A stretch of 64,000 nucleotides of DNA from Isoetes taiwanensis (lineage: Eukaryota; Streptophyta; Lycopodiopsida; Isoetales; Isoetaceae), in contig JAJEKV010000017.1 of NCBI GenBank assembly GCA_021234155.1, forward strand, positions 17,866,372-17,930,371, in the 5' to 3' direction. Made by a program: the position numbers and the translations under genes. Within the stretch, counting starts at the first letter, position 1. The number at the start of each line of letters is the position of its first letter. Under the pieces are notes generated by a model. The model was not told where the DNA came from, did not search any database, and was given only the letters and a program-made list of their open reading frames with translations. Below, piece by piece: positions 53,771-64,000 of the stretch.

Positions 53771-55668
53771 GTGACATCTTCCTTAGAACAAACCAACCAT
53801 CGATCTAAAAATATACTTACAGTCTGCTCCTTAATTTCCCAGTCTCTTCCCTTTATGCCTTCACATCTTAATACGCAATTCAACATATTTCCAAATGAAT
53901 AAAAGTTTGCCCTTCAGAACTAATCCATCCTTGTCAAACACAATTGCTCAGCCTTCCAATCCAAGGTGATGCCTCTCCAAACTTGAAAATTCAAAGCTAG
54001 CTTCATACAAGTAATTTAAGCTAAAGGAAAGATACATACTAGATAGCTCCAATGGACGACCCTTCTAACATTCAATTTAACATACCTCTGAGTTTAGAAC
54101 TAATTAAAACTTTAATAACATTGAGTATACTCTATGCATCAATAACAACGAAAGGAAAAGAGGAATATACACATCCAATTCAATATAACAAACATAATGC
54201 AGTTAATGCAACTTTTCATAAAGAAGGTACGTGCCATAGGAAAAAAACCCACCATTCCAAAGAGATACTCAGGTCGAACTAGATATGTAATCTCTTGAGA
54301 CTTCTTGGGTGGCCAAATCCACAAAATAACAAGCATAATACATAATCAAGTCCCCTGGTCTGGGTACCTTATAGCTAGGTGATATACTTGAGTTGATACA
54401 AGGGATCCCATAAGAATTATAGCTTCTGCTACAGAGAATTCCTCTACGAGTTTATCCAATGACATAGAAGTATCCTAAGCTATACACTTGACCTCTATAT
54501 CTAGCCTACTTCCATACATATTACCCCATGACACTGGTTAGTCTTTCAACAAGATTTTATAGGCACCAATTGCCGTTAATTTCGATGAAGCTCTTACTTC
54601 ATGTATTTCGTTTACAACTTCAATCCTTTGACTATATTCTTAATCAAGTAACGCAATCACCATCCTTCCATCAATCTACAATCACTTCTAGCATGCCAAA
54701 TAATTACGATACATGGAAGCACCATTACTAGAATTTTAATAATACCTTTACTATAGCCTAGCATAGCCCAAATGATTCTTATTCCCATCTAGTGCCATAA
54801 CTTGAATAGATTATCCTGCCAAAATCAATTATTCTTTCTCAAGTAAATCATTTAATATACTCGATACAACGGATTGCAATTCATGAAGGATGTGCTTACA
54901 ACTCTTCTATTACTATCTAAGATTTTAAAAAATGGCACTTCCCATGTCTATACATTCCCCTCTGCCTTTATCTCATGTCTGGGATTTATCTAACAACTCT
55001 TTCGTACAACTTCATGGTTTACCTACTACCACGATTAAATATGTTATTCCTATATTCATCTTCTTCTTCTTCATTATCCATAAGATGGATAACATTGTTC
55101 AATGGCCAATCAATTCTTCAATCTACCATAATTTAAGCGGATATCATTCTCTAAATAAAAATGCTTAATCTGACTACTTTGTGGCATACTCCTGACTACT
55201 AAATATCGTTGGACCGGAATAGATTGCGATTTGATCTTCCCGCCACAAATGACAATGTCTTATATCTATTACATTGTGGAGCAGCTTCTTCCCCAAGATG
55301 GATGCTTGCTCGACTTCTTCTCAGCTGCCATGTTTCCTAGGGTTGCTTTGATCCAAGAGAAGAAGAGCATGGTTATGGAACATGATGATAGAAGAACATG
55401 GTAGCTTCTTCATGTACCTAGAAAAGCTAGCTAGCAGTGCTCCAGAAACAGAAAGCGAGGAAGGTGAAGATATGCAGGGAGGGAAGAGGAAGTGGAGCAG
55501 GAAAAATCAAATTTTGAGAAGGGAGAACCCTCCGAAAAATGCACGAATTCATTAATTTGAGAAAAAGGTCATTCTCAAAATGCTCCAAATTGCTCTTTTT
55601 GTTCCTAAAGGCATGCGTTGGATTTGGTCTAGGTACCAAGGAAGCTATTGGCACGTGAATATGACTCA
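53771..55668. other. No gene recognised
   Basis: This is AT-rich and non-coding. The frames are short and of biased composition. Confidence 0.4.
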
Positions 55669-55937
55669 TTCGATGGTTTCAAGGGTCGAGCAAGTAAATA
55701 AATACATTATTTTGGTTAGAAAGATCGCCATTGCAATGTTTTAAATGCAAAATGTATGGGGAACATGAAAACTTTGACTCAGGCAAGCAAGACTGACTTT
55801 GTAAAAAAATGCTACAATATTTCGATGGTTTCAAGGGTCGAGCAAGTAAATAAATACATTATTTTGGTTAGAAAGATCGCCATTGCAATGTTTTAAATGC
55901 AAAATGTATGGGGAACATGAAAACTTTGACTCAGGCA
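55669..55937 (+). repeat. Exact 117-base direct duplication
   Basis: 55669-55785 and 55821-55937 are identical and separated by 35 bases. Identity over the full length suggests a very recent event or an assembly error. Confidence 0.95.
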
Positions 55938-56331
55938 TTACTTATTATTATACAATTTATATGCTTTCAAGCTGTAAGGAGAAATATTGTAAGTTCGAGA
56001 ATGAGGATCATGGCAACGATGGGTGCATGACAATATTCTTTTCTTTGTTTGACATGGCGGTTTAGAGCTTCACAATAAGACTAGTGTCTGAAGCATTTTA
56101 AAAGCTATAAAGGGGCTGATAAAATTTAATTCTATGCTCTTTTTGCTTTGTATTCTTCGAGACATGGATTTGTGATTACTCATTCATGGCAAAGAAACTT
56201 GACCACCATATTTTTGCCGTCAATCTTCCCCTCTGTTCAGTGCATTATGTCCGTAATCAGAGCTATTTCTATTTTTTTCTAACTATTTCAAACCATAGTA
56301 TTGGCCTTTATGTTTATATTAAAGAGGAATG
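55938..56331. other. Flank of the LTR element
   Basis: No gene. The last five bases, GAATG (56327-56331), are the left target duplication of the next element. Confidence 0.5.
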
Positions 56332-57260
56332 TGATATGGGGGCATGCTAGGGGGAGTGGTCCAGAGAAGAAAATAATAAGGCAATGGGGACATTCGGGAA
56401 ACAATGGTTAAGGCAATGGGCATTTGGTTACAAGATACCATGGAACATAGGGCATGATATTTGATCAACCATTAAAGGAAAGGGAATATCTTCAAAGCAA
56501 AAGATAAGGGAAAATATCTTATACTAAAGGGGCAACGTCAACAAATAGGTTCGGGTTGCTATTCTTGCAACAAAAAGGGCGGATCGGGAGATGGACGAAA
56601 ATAGCGTGGCAGCGCCCCTTTCTCTGAGCAAAAGGCCTGATTGGGCTATAACTGAAGGGGTCGGCCAGCTTGAGGAGCATATGGGAATCTCAGACTTGGT
56701 TTTTATCGGCTCCTAATAACAGATCCGGCAATCTCTGATTACACCTGTTCTTGAATCCGGCAGCAGTAACTGGGTCGCTGGTTGCCTCTTCTCAAGTCTG
56801 ACCTGCTCATCCCGGATTCAGCCAAGGATCTTGTGAGCGGGGCTTCTGGGTCTGCTCTGTTCACAGGCTTTTGGTTAAGCAGGGATAACAGGCTTTTGGT
56901 TAAGCAGGGATAACTGGCTTTCGGTTAAGCCTGAGGTTGAACTGAGTCCAATCCTTGGTGGTTGTGTTGAGCCTATCTGAACCCATTGCAGTTGTAAGAT
57001 CGGATTGATAGCAAGCTGAAGGGATAATAGGCTGCCACTCAATTCCTTTCACTGTTTCCCTTGGAAATTGCCTTAGTTATTGTTCTGGATCCGGTTGGGT
57101 GGTGAACTGGATGCCCAAATCCATTGGTTGTGGAAACCAAGATGATTGACTGTGGAAACCGAGTTACTTGTACTTAAGTAAAGATTGTTTCTTCTCTACT
57201 TTGTCTGTACAATTGTGGTTTAAAGAAGTTACGCCCTTAAGTTTCCCTTAAAGCGTATCA
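56332..57260 (+). repeat. 5' LTR of the non-coding element
   Basis: This 929-base LTR starts TGATATGGGGGCATGC and ends AAAGCGTATCA. Near 56868-56935 it contains the tandem unit GGCTTTTGGTTAAGCAGGG two to three times. Confidence 0.93.
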
Positions 57261-57262
57261 AG

Positions 57263-57274
57263 TGGTATCAGAGC
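57263..57274 (+). promoter_or_regulatory. Primer binding site (initiator tRNA-Met)
   Basis: TGGTATCAGAGC lies two bases after the left LTR and sets the element's direction as plus. Confidence 0.95.
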
Positions 57275-58154
57275 GGAAGTTGCGATTCTTATGGAATCTA
57301 TGGGCTGTGGGAACATCACTGAGACTTTGAATATCTCCTTTGGAACTGGTGGTGGTATTCATTAGATGGTGGTATTATACTCTAATGACTGTGACACACC
57401 AAGAATCTTGCAAGCCTGTGCTGCAAGTGTAGATGGGTTTAATTGTGTCAAAGAAGTGTTAGGGGTGAAGTACATAGCTAAACAAGCGAATCTTGGAGCG
57501 TGGCGTCCAAGGTGGAAATTCTAGAGCCCCAAGAATTTGTGTAAATCTGGGACAAGGATTCTGTGCCTGATGAATAAGCCTATTATTCTGTTACATTGGA
57601 TTTGGTGATTACTGAATGAGGCTGGAGCATCAGTAGCAGTAGAAGAGAAAAGCTTGGTGCTTTCGTGGAGAATGCTCAAAAGCATAGGGAACCGACTTGT
57701 GAAGAACGAGTTCGAATTATTGGGGGAAATTCCTATGATCATCTGGGCGATTATGGAATAAACAAAGCATCTTGTTTGGGATTGCGGAGCCAGATCGTGA
57801 AGATCTGAGAGACTGACTGGCCGTGGGGGTCATTCATATAAATATCTGACTTTGGGAGTCATATTAACACTTCACCTTATTTGCAGGTTTGTTTAGTGAT
57901 AAGTGTTGGGAAGGAACTTTACGGACAAAGCTGTCAAGGGTATGGATGCTAAAGATTTGGATGCGGAATCTCAAATTGCTTCCTATGGGACAGATTTATG
58001 GGTAAAAGTTCGTAAGTTGATTTGATTTGGTTTGTAATATTTGATTTTTATGTGGAATAAAAATTAAATTATTATGAAAGCATGGTCATTGGATGTAATT
58101 TTTGAGAGGGGGTAATTGTGGTCATTGCACAATAGGCCTAACAAAATTACATTA

Positions 58155-58327
58155 GTACCGTGGAGGTACAAAATTAGGAAGTACCGTGGAGGTACGAAAA
58201 ATACTAACGTACCGTGGAGATACAATAGTTTAGTATCGTGGAGATACTATCAATAAGTACTGTGGAGGTACGAACGATAGCGAAGTGTGCCGCGGAGGTA
58301 CAAGGATATATCGTACTACGGAAGTAC
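58155..58327 (+). repeat. Seven-hairpin array, consensus GTACCGTGGAGGTAC
   Basis: 15-base units start at 58155, 58181, 58209, 58233, 58257, 58287 and 58313, with spacing 24-30 bases. Each can form a 5-base stem with a 5-base loop. The stems covary: unit 4 is GTATC...GATAC and unit 7 is GTACT...AGTAC. Spacers are unrelated in sequence. The array lies about 130 bases upstream of the right LTR. Confidence 0.9.
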
Positions 58328-58458
58328 GCGCATATCCGTAACTATTTCCTGAATTTGCAGAACCTTCAGACGTATGGGGCAATCGCCTTAAGAAGGGATG
58401 GGGCCCTTCGGGCGTCTACGGAAGATCGTGGGACGATCTTCTTTAAGAAGGGATGGAT

Positions 58459-59416
58459 TGATATGGGGGCATGCTAGGGGGAGTGGTCCAGAGAAGAAAA
58501 TAATAAGGCAATGGGGACATTCGGGAAACAATGGTTAAGGCAATGGGCATTTGGTTACAAGATACCATGGAACATAGGGCATGATATTTGATCAACCATT
58601 AAAGGAAAGGGAATATCTTCAAAGCAAAAGATAAGGGAAAATATCTTATACTAAAGGGGCAACGTCAACAAATAGGTTCGGGTTGCTATTCTTGCAACAA
58701 AAAGGGCGGATCGGGAGATGGACGAAAATAGCGTGGCAGCGCCCCTTTCTCTGAGCAAAAGGCCTGATTGGGCTATAACTGAAGGGATCGGCCAGCTTGA
58801 GGAGCATATGGGAATCTCAGACTTGGTTTTTATCGGCTCCTAATAACAGATCCGGCAATCTCGATTACACTCGTTCTTGAATCCCGGCCAGTGATGGCGG
58901 GTCATTTGGTTGCCTCTTCTCAAGTCGACACTGCTCATCCGGATTGACCAAGGATCTTGTGGCGGGGCTTACGGGTCTGCTCTGTTCCACGGGCTTTTGG
59001 TTAGCTTGGGGATAATGAGGCTTTTGGTTAAGCAGGGATAACAGGCTTTTGGTTAAGCAGGGATAACTGGCTTTCGGTTAAGCCTGAGGTTGAACTGAGT
59101 CCAATCCTTGGTGGTTGTGTTGAGCCTATCTGAACCCATTGCAGTTGTAAGATCGGATTGATAGCAAATTTGAAGGGATAATAGGTCGCTACTCAATTCC
59201 TTTTCCTTTATTTCCCTTGGAAATTGCCTTAGTTATTGTTCTGGATCCGGTTGGGTGGTGAACTGGATGCCCAAATCCATTGGTTGTGGAAACCAAGATG
59301 ATTGACTGTGGAAACCGAGTTACTTGTACTTAAGTAAAGATTGTTTCTTCTCTACTTTGTCTGTACAATTGTGGTTTAAAGAAGTTACGCCCTTAAGTTT
59401 CCCTTAAAGCGTATCA
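58459..59416 (+). repeat. 3' LTR of the non-coding element
   Basis: This 958-base LTR is preceded by a purine-rich AAGAAGGGATGGA. It has one more GGCTTTTGGTTAAGC-type unit than the left LTR, and many small differences concentrated around 58860-59010. Confidence 0.93.
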
Positions 59417-59421
59417 GAATG

Positions 59422-60189
59422 TAACAGTTGGATGATGCTAATTTTAACATATACGAACAAGGAAATGATGAATTTAACATGGCCCACTATTGCCAGCAAG
59501 GATGTTTTTCAGCTTGATCTTGAACAGTGCCATGTTTCAATGATATTCCTTAAATTGTCTCAGTGATATTGCTCTTAACATGGCACTTGTGTTCATCCTT
59601 TTGAGTTGATGGGGCTTATGTCAACCAGTCTTGGGCAACACAGATTTTACCCATGCAGCACACTAGCTTGTGTAGCTAAAGTCAAACAAATGCGTATTTA
59701 GCAAGAGTATCTTCACATGTTTTGGGGTGTAGTCTTTCAACTAACTAACTAAATTAGTCTTTTATATAATATTTTCAACTGATCGTGCAGGGTGTCCATC
59801 GGTAGGCTCGGACCGTTGGATGTCTGTTTCGGACGATTCCAACCGTCATTAGACGCAACTCGTTTTTTAGTAAGTTTTAGTTAACTGTCAGTTTCAAATA
59901 CACAATAAACCCAAAGGTTGTGAGATGCATTGTAGACATATATGGTACATATATATTGGCGTATGTATTTGGAGCTCCTCGCCAACCATAATCAGATGCA
60001 TTGGAAGTGAGAAGTTAGTATCAGATGTCATAATCAGAATATTTGACACAGAAAAATATGGCCCGAAAGCAAGAGCATGTCAGATCACAAATTGGGGTCA
60101 ATTCCATCACATTGGAAGGGAAATGTATAGCAGGTCTAGGGTTCAACGCATCACTATGCAACAAAAAATTGATCGAAGCATAATATTTT
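59422..60189. other. No gene recognised
   Basis: This is spacer between the LTR element and the LINE tail. The frame at 59925-60194 has no known domain. Confidence 0.4.
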
Positions 60190-61430
60190 TATAGAATATA
60201 ATAGAATAGAGTTTTTATCGTCCACGGAGATCAATTGGCCTATGGGACCCAACAAGAGGTGCATCAAGCGTATTACTGTCCGAGTTAAAAAAAACCCCTC
60301 CCCGCCCTAAAGGGTTGTTTGGGGGAAAAACCGTGACATGAATAGGCTTGTTGTCAAACTATACAAATACAAAAACAAATACAAATATAGACAGAAATAT
60401 ATACATGCATCAGGTAAGTGCCCGAGGGCCAAGCTAATCTCGGCGATCCATGATCTCTTGAATGTATGAGTCCAACCTCCGTACCGAGCTCATGCTCAAC
60501 ATCTCATGCAGGGGATGGCCAGGATGGACTAGCTCAGCATAGCGTGTCCAAATGTCATCATATGCCGGGAACTCTGAACGGTGTAGCATTCGTCTTCCAC
60601 AGCTTCCACCTAGTAGCGTTGACAAAGCCTCTCCTGACGCAGCTCCCCAACCCATCTCCCTGTCTCAATCCGGAGATAGTGTGCACCTGTGCGGATAGAG
60701 GCAATGGATCTGCGCTTTTTCATTGGTAGATGAGTGCGCAGGTAGCATTGCGGGCCCCACTCCAACCTGGGATTTATGTGGCATTGATATATATGCCATC
60801 TTGACTTGTTCAAGGGTGATGGCATCCCATAGCTTACTGAGGAAGCATGAGTCAAGGTACTGTCTGAGACTGCGGCGATCTGCCTCCGTTTGCACGTGGA
60901 CGTACCTGTGCTCCTGCACATTCCATTTGGCCAGTCACTGAGCTCTCTTTTCCCGCCAGCAGGCTTTTAGGCATTCAGGCCCCATTACCATAGTGTAAGC
61001 GAGGTGAGGGAGACGAGTATCGTCCATGCTGACCACCTTCTGGAAGTAAACGATATGTCTGTCAATGGCTCCTCTTTGAAGAGGCAAGAAACTTGTTTCC
61101 TGCAATAGTATCTGGTATGGGATTGTGGACTTCACCCCCAGAGCTCGTGCCAAAAAAGCTTTCTGCACCTGCTCCAAGTCATTCCAAGTGGCGAGGGAGA
61201 TCACTGGGCCCCAGACCTCGACCCCGTACAAAAGCACAGGTGCTACTTGCACCTTGAATAGATGCAATCGGTGGGCCCAATCATACAGCTCCGCCTTGTG
61301 GCTATTGTTCTCCATTGCATAGAGTGCCTTATAGGGGTACGAGACAACAGAGTACAAATCTCCACAGGCAATTTGGGATGAAAGATTTCTTTAGATCGGC
61401 CAGAGCTTCCTCCCAGGACTCGTACTTTTT
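60190..61430 (-). mobile_element. 5'-truncated LINE, C-terminal ORF2 and 3' UTR
   Basis: On the minus strand: the ORF2 segment after the reverse transcriptase core (LFKVQVAPVLLYGVEVWGP, then WNDLEQVQKAFLARALGV; 61357-60935); a premature TGA where the copy at 19728 has Trp; a continuing C-terminal part (YLRTHLPMKKRRSIASIRTG, then HYLRIETGRWVG); and a CCHC-like tail ending YAELVHPGHPLHEMLSMSS and SYIQEIMDRRD with a stop at 60434. A 3' UTR of about 220 bases ends GTGGACGATAAAAACTCTAT with a CTATT-type tail at 60190-60212. LINE ORF2 copies its own RNA into a nicked target. Frame breaks show this copy is dead. Confidence 0.88.
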
Positions 61431-61440
61431 TCTTGATTAG

Positions 61441-62097
61441 CAAACGAAGCCATGGCCATCTATTTGCAATTCAACACTTGTGACAAGTCCTAGGTGTAGT
61501 GACAAATTTGTGTCGAATGCTACTATCTTGATACAAAGTCCTTGTGTTGTATCAAAATTGTGTCTATTGCATAGTGTCAAATATTTCATCAAAGCAATGA
61601 CCTCCTTTTGTCAACTTTCTATCTCATGTTAAGTAGGTTTTTGCAACAATTGAACAATATTTAAGCTAAGTTGTGCCAACTCTTTCTTAAGACTTATAAC
61701 AAACGATTATCCAAATTTTCATCTAATATTTTAACGGAACTTTGAGGAGCATTTTGTCAACTTTATATTGCAATTTAAGTGGGTTGTTGCAACAATTTTC
61801 TAACAAATTTATAACTCCATCATTATAACATTTCTATGAGATTTATAATATAATGCCATCCAATTTGTATCTAATATGTTAGTAGAATTGAGTTTGGTAT
61901 TCGTATATCATTAAAGATTTAGTATTGCACTAAAGAATGTTACTTGATAGAAAGAATGATTTGGATACAGTTAGATGAAGGGGAATAGATAATGGTGAAG
62001 GGTACCTGATAACTTGAACAAGGGAGCAAATTTATAGATACTCAATACCAAATGATCTATACCATAGTAATCATAGCAATAAGATTAACAATGTTGA
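61441..62097. other. No gene recognised
   Basis: This is AT-rich spacer between the LINE and the CACTA locus. Confidence 0.45.
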
Positions 62098-63064
62098 TTA
62101 ATCACATGTGGCAACTTCATTCAGATCATTCTCAATATCCTCTATCTCATCATCATGTAGATATAAATAAAGAGCCAAATTCCTAATTGCTTCAGATGGA
62201 TCATGTGCATGTTCAATAATCTCTTCGTCTTCCATATAATCCTCATTATATCTAGCAATGTGAATTGGGGAATTGAATGGAGATCTGAGCACATAATTCA
62301 CTTCTTTATCAACTTCTCTCTTTGTCAAACTTCTATGAATGGAGATTCTAAACGAACATGCTCATCAGTATCATCCTCAAGCAAGCCACCTTCAAGATAA
62401 CCTTCTCCCATATATGCACTCTCCTCTTCAATGTTGATGCCAATTTCTTCCATTTGTCCTTCTTTTGCTTCATGCAATAATGGGTCATAGCCCTTGCCGC
62501 CACCACAATCATCATCATCAGTAGCAGCAACAACAGCATCATCGTCATTAGCATCATCATCATCATTAGCATGAATGTCATGGGAGAGCTCTTCCATATT
62601 ATTTTCAGCTACAGATAGATCAATTACATGCCGAGCTCTTGGTTGACAGTGTATGACAATCCACCAGTTTGTTTCATTAGGATTCTCATGGAAAAATATC
62701 TGCTCGACCTGACTTGGAAAAACAAAAGGTTCCTTCATTTCAGCCAATACCTTTGAAGAATCCACTTCTGGAAATCCTGATGGATGAGTCCTAACTGTCT
62801 TGCCACGACCTCTGTATACAACTTTGAACCATCGTGCCTTCAAGGCATTTACACGAAAGCTACGATAATCCAACTCAATAATATCTGTTAAGATTCCCAT
62901 GTAATTCAGGTTACTCTCAAGAATGTTGCGATCCCTATTGCTAGATTGACTTTTTTGTTCAAATTCTTAGTTGATCCCTGAATCAAATGTAACTCTACAC
63001 TTATCAACACCATGGATGCGAAAATGTTGCCCATATGCCCACATTGAGGAATAACATCGTGCCT
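62098..63064 (-). pseudogene. CACTA (En/Spm-type) transposase region, DUF4216-like part
   Basis: After a probable acceptor (TTGGTCTAG) near 63064 the minus strand reads CYSSMWAYGQHFRIHGVDKC, then NRDRNILESNLNYMGILTDI and IELDYRSFRVNALKARWFKV, then EPFVFPSQVEQIFFHENPNE. This is the pattern of the DUF4216 domain found downstream of plant CACTA transposases. An acidic tail follows (Asp/Glu-rich, 62600-62330), and a last frame (62328-62098) ends LNEVATCD with a stop. An in-frame TAA at 62967-62969 and the frame change near 62325 indicate damage. Together with DUF4218 upstream (63605-64000) it forms one minus-strand transposon locus. Confidence 0.8.
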
Positions 63065-63156
63065 AGACCAAAATAATAATACTTATGAGTAACATATAGT
63101 ATAAAGAGAATGGAACTTAGGAGCAAAGATTTATAATATTATACCTTCATGCTACG

Positions 63157-63290
63157 ACCAAGGAAGGAAGGAAGGAAGGTAGGAAGGAAGGTTCTTTTAT
63201 CGTCCGCGGAGGCCAAACGGCCTATGGGACCCAAATTACATGGGTGCAGCAAGCCCGTTGCTACCTGGATTAAAAAGGCAAGCTCGTAAT
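63157..63290 (-). mobile_element. LINE 3' tail, minus orientation, with CCTT-type tail
   Basis: The minus strand reads TTTTTAATCCAGGTAGCAAC, GGGTCCCATAGGCC, CCGCGGACGATAAAA, then a (CCTT)n-like tail (63157-63190 on the plus strand as AAGG units). It is the same 3' UTR as the LINE at 60190 but with a four-base tail unit. It lies within the CACTA locus. Confidence 0.75.
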
Positions 63291-63464
63291 CATCATCTGG
63301 AATAACTTGGCCATGGTCTCTAGCTTCGTCCATACGAGCCAACAACCATGCATTATCCATAGCATCTGGAATGAGTGGCCTATTGATCGTCCTGTTGATC
63401 TCTGTGCATCCTCCTTATAGTTGGGTGTTTCTGCATTGTATATGTGACAGTTTGTCAGCAGGCT
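63291..63464 (-). pseudogene. CACTA transposase segment between two LINE tails
   Basis: The minus strand reads MDNAWLLARMDEARDHGQVI, then PDDDYELA. This is a continuation of transposase-like sequence between the insertions at 63157-63290 and 63465-63620. The reading frame differs from that of the upstream DUF4218 exon. Confidence 0.6.
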
Positions 63465-63620
63465 GATTGCTGCCATGGTTTTTCCCTCGAAAACCCTTCG
63501 GGGCGGGGGTTTTTTAATCCGGGCAGTAATCCGCTTGCTGCGTTTTTGTATTGGGTCCCATAGACCGATTGGTCTCCGTGGACGATAAAAGTACCTTCCT
63601 TCCTTCCTTCCTTCCTTAGC
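63465..63620 (+). mobile_element. LINE 3' tail, plus orientation, with CCTT tail
   Basis: GGTTTTTCCCTCGAAAACCC, TTCGGGGCGGGGGTTTTTTA, GGGTCCCATAGACCGATTGG and CGTGGACGATAAAA are followed by (CCTT)n to about 63617. It interrupts the DUF4218 coding sequence just after DLYETAK and faces away from the tail at 63157-63290. Confidence 0.8.
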
Positions 63621-64000
63621 AGTTTCATACAAATCCCTCCATGGTGCTAAACTTGCAGAATTATTAAGAACAAATGTGCTTACTGCAAGAAGCATGTCAT
63701 CACTCAGATTTTGCTCTACTCCATTACCCTGTAATACTTCTGAAGTAATCTCGTTGGGCTCTTTAGTCTCCCACAATTTAGGACCTTCAGGATGGCATGC
63801 GATAGTGGCATCATTTAGATAAAACAGTGTCTCTTGTACAAGATGGCCTTCAGCCATGCAACCTTCTGGTTTTGCCATTTGACGCACAAAATCTTTGAGC
63901 ACCTTCATGTAACGCTCTAGAAAAAACATCCATCTGCTAGGAGCAAGTCCCGCCAACCTTATCTCATTTGGAATATATATTAACAGATGTACCTGTGTAT
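63605..64000 (-). pseudogene. CACTA transposase, DUF4218-like part, cut by the window end
   Basis: The minus strand reads PSRWMFFLERYMKVLKDFVR, then MAKPEGCMAEGHLVQETLFY. This is the RYxKxLKxxVRxxxxPEGSxAEGxxxxE pattern of DUF4218, the domain next to the Tnp2 transposase in CACTA elements. The catalytic transposase domain would lie beyond position 64000. A LINE tail ends the frame at about 63620. Confidence 0.85.

Larger units (their letters stand above)
56332..59416 (+). mobile_element. Non-coding LTR retrotransposon with hairpin array
   Basis: LTRs at 56332-57260 and 58459-59416 (TGATA...TATCA ends) enclose a 1.2 kb interior. The target duplication GAATG is present on both sides (56327-56331 and 59417-59421). 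The primer site TGGTATCAGAGC lies two bases inside the left LTR. The interior has no gag or pol frame longer than 80 codons, so it is a non-autonomous, LARD- or TRIM-like element of the copia-primed type. Near its 3' end lie seven short hairpins. A right LTR about 29 bases longer is explained by one extra copy of an internal repeat. Confidence 0.95.

Noticed and set aside
57521-57742. Minus-strand frame in the interior of the 56.3 kb LTR element as a gene
   Set aside because: It is short, has no domain and runs against the element's direction.
58155-58327. CRISPR-like array of short repeats with unique spacers
   Set aside because: This is plant nuclear DNA inside an LTR element. Repeats of 15 bases with 9-15 base spacers are too short, there are no cas genes, and stem covariation points to hairpins.

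Overview
The window is nuclear DNA from a land plant. The evidence is GT-AG introns, a U-box-kinase-type RLCK gene, fragments of a plant M1 aminopeptidase, and plant-type mobile elements: copia LTR elements primed by initiator tRNA-Met, Helitrons with a CTAG 3' hairpin end, a CACTA-type transposase, LINEs and a tRNA-derived SINE. I cannot name the species. A twin-hevein module joined to a GH18 domain, and the unusual LINE and transposon families, make me lean towards a non-seed plant such as a fern or lycophyte, but this is a guess.

Layout. 0.44-10.87 kb: two decayed copies of a hevein-domain receptor kinase lie as an inverted repeat around about 7.4 kb of mostly non-coding DNA with copia debris. 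11.5-14.3 kb: an intact secreted twin-hevein/GH18 gene is followed by a partial tandem copy of its 3' end; a LINE tail sits in that copy, and the matching empty site is in the parent. 15.6-16.3 kb: exons of an M1 aminopeptidase. 17.3-23.7 kb: repeats, a LINE fragment and a decayed DDE-like transposase. 24.0-32.6 kb: an island of several broken genes, two near-identical promoter modules and many CACGC/GCGTG palindromes; its proteins include a ParB-like domain and a probable DNA methyltransferase, so I read it as a large decayed or non-model mobile element. 35.3-37.3 kb: a gag-only copia element with both LTRs and target duplications. 38.1-44.0 kb: a complete non-autonomous Helitron with its empty site, a SINE nested in it, and two more Helitron ends. 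44.8 kb: a GC-rich foldback element. 45.4-47.5 kb: an intact five-exon receptor-like cytoplasmic kinase built by exon duplication. 48.8-56.3 kb: non-coding repeats and a tail-only LINE insertion. 56.3-59.4 kb: a non-coding LTR element carrying seven covarying hairpins. 60.2-61.4 kb: the 3' part of a LINE. 62.1-64.0 kb: a CACTA transposase locus cut by two opposed LINE tails and running off the window.

Only two genes look intact: the twin-hevein/GH18 protein (11495-12943) and the kinase (45425-47468). The first and the neighbouring receptor-kinase relics share the same chitin-binding module, which suggests a local chitin-recognition family. Its GH18 active site is altered, so it may bind rather than cut chitin. 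Most of the rest is layered mobile-element DNA whose order of insertion can be read from nested target sites.
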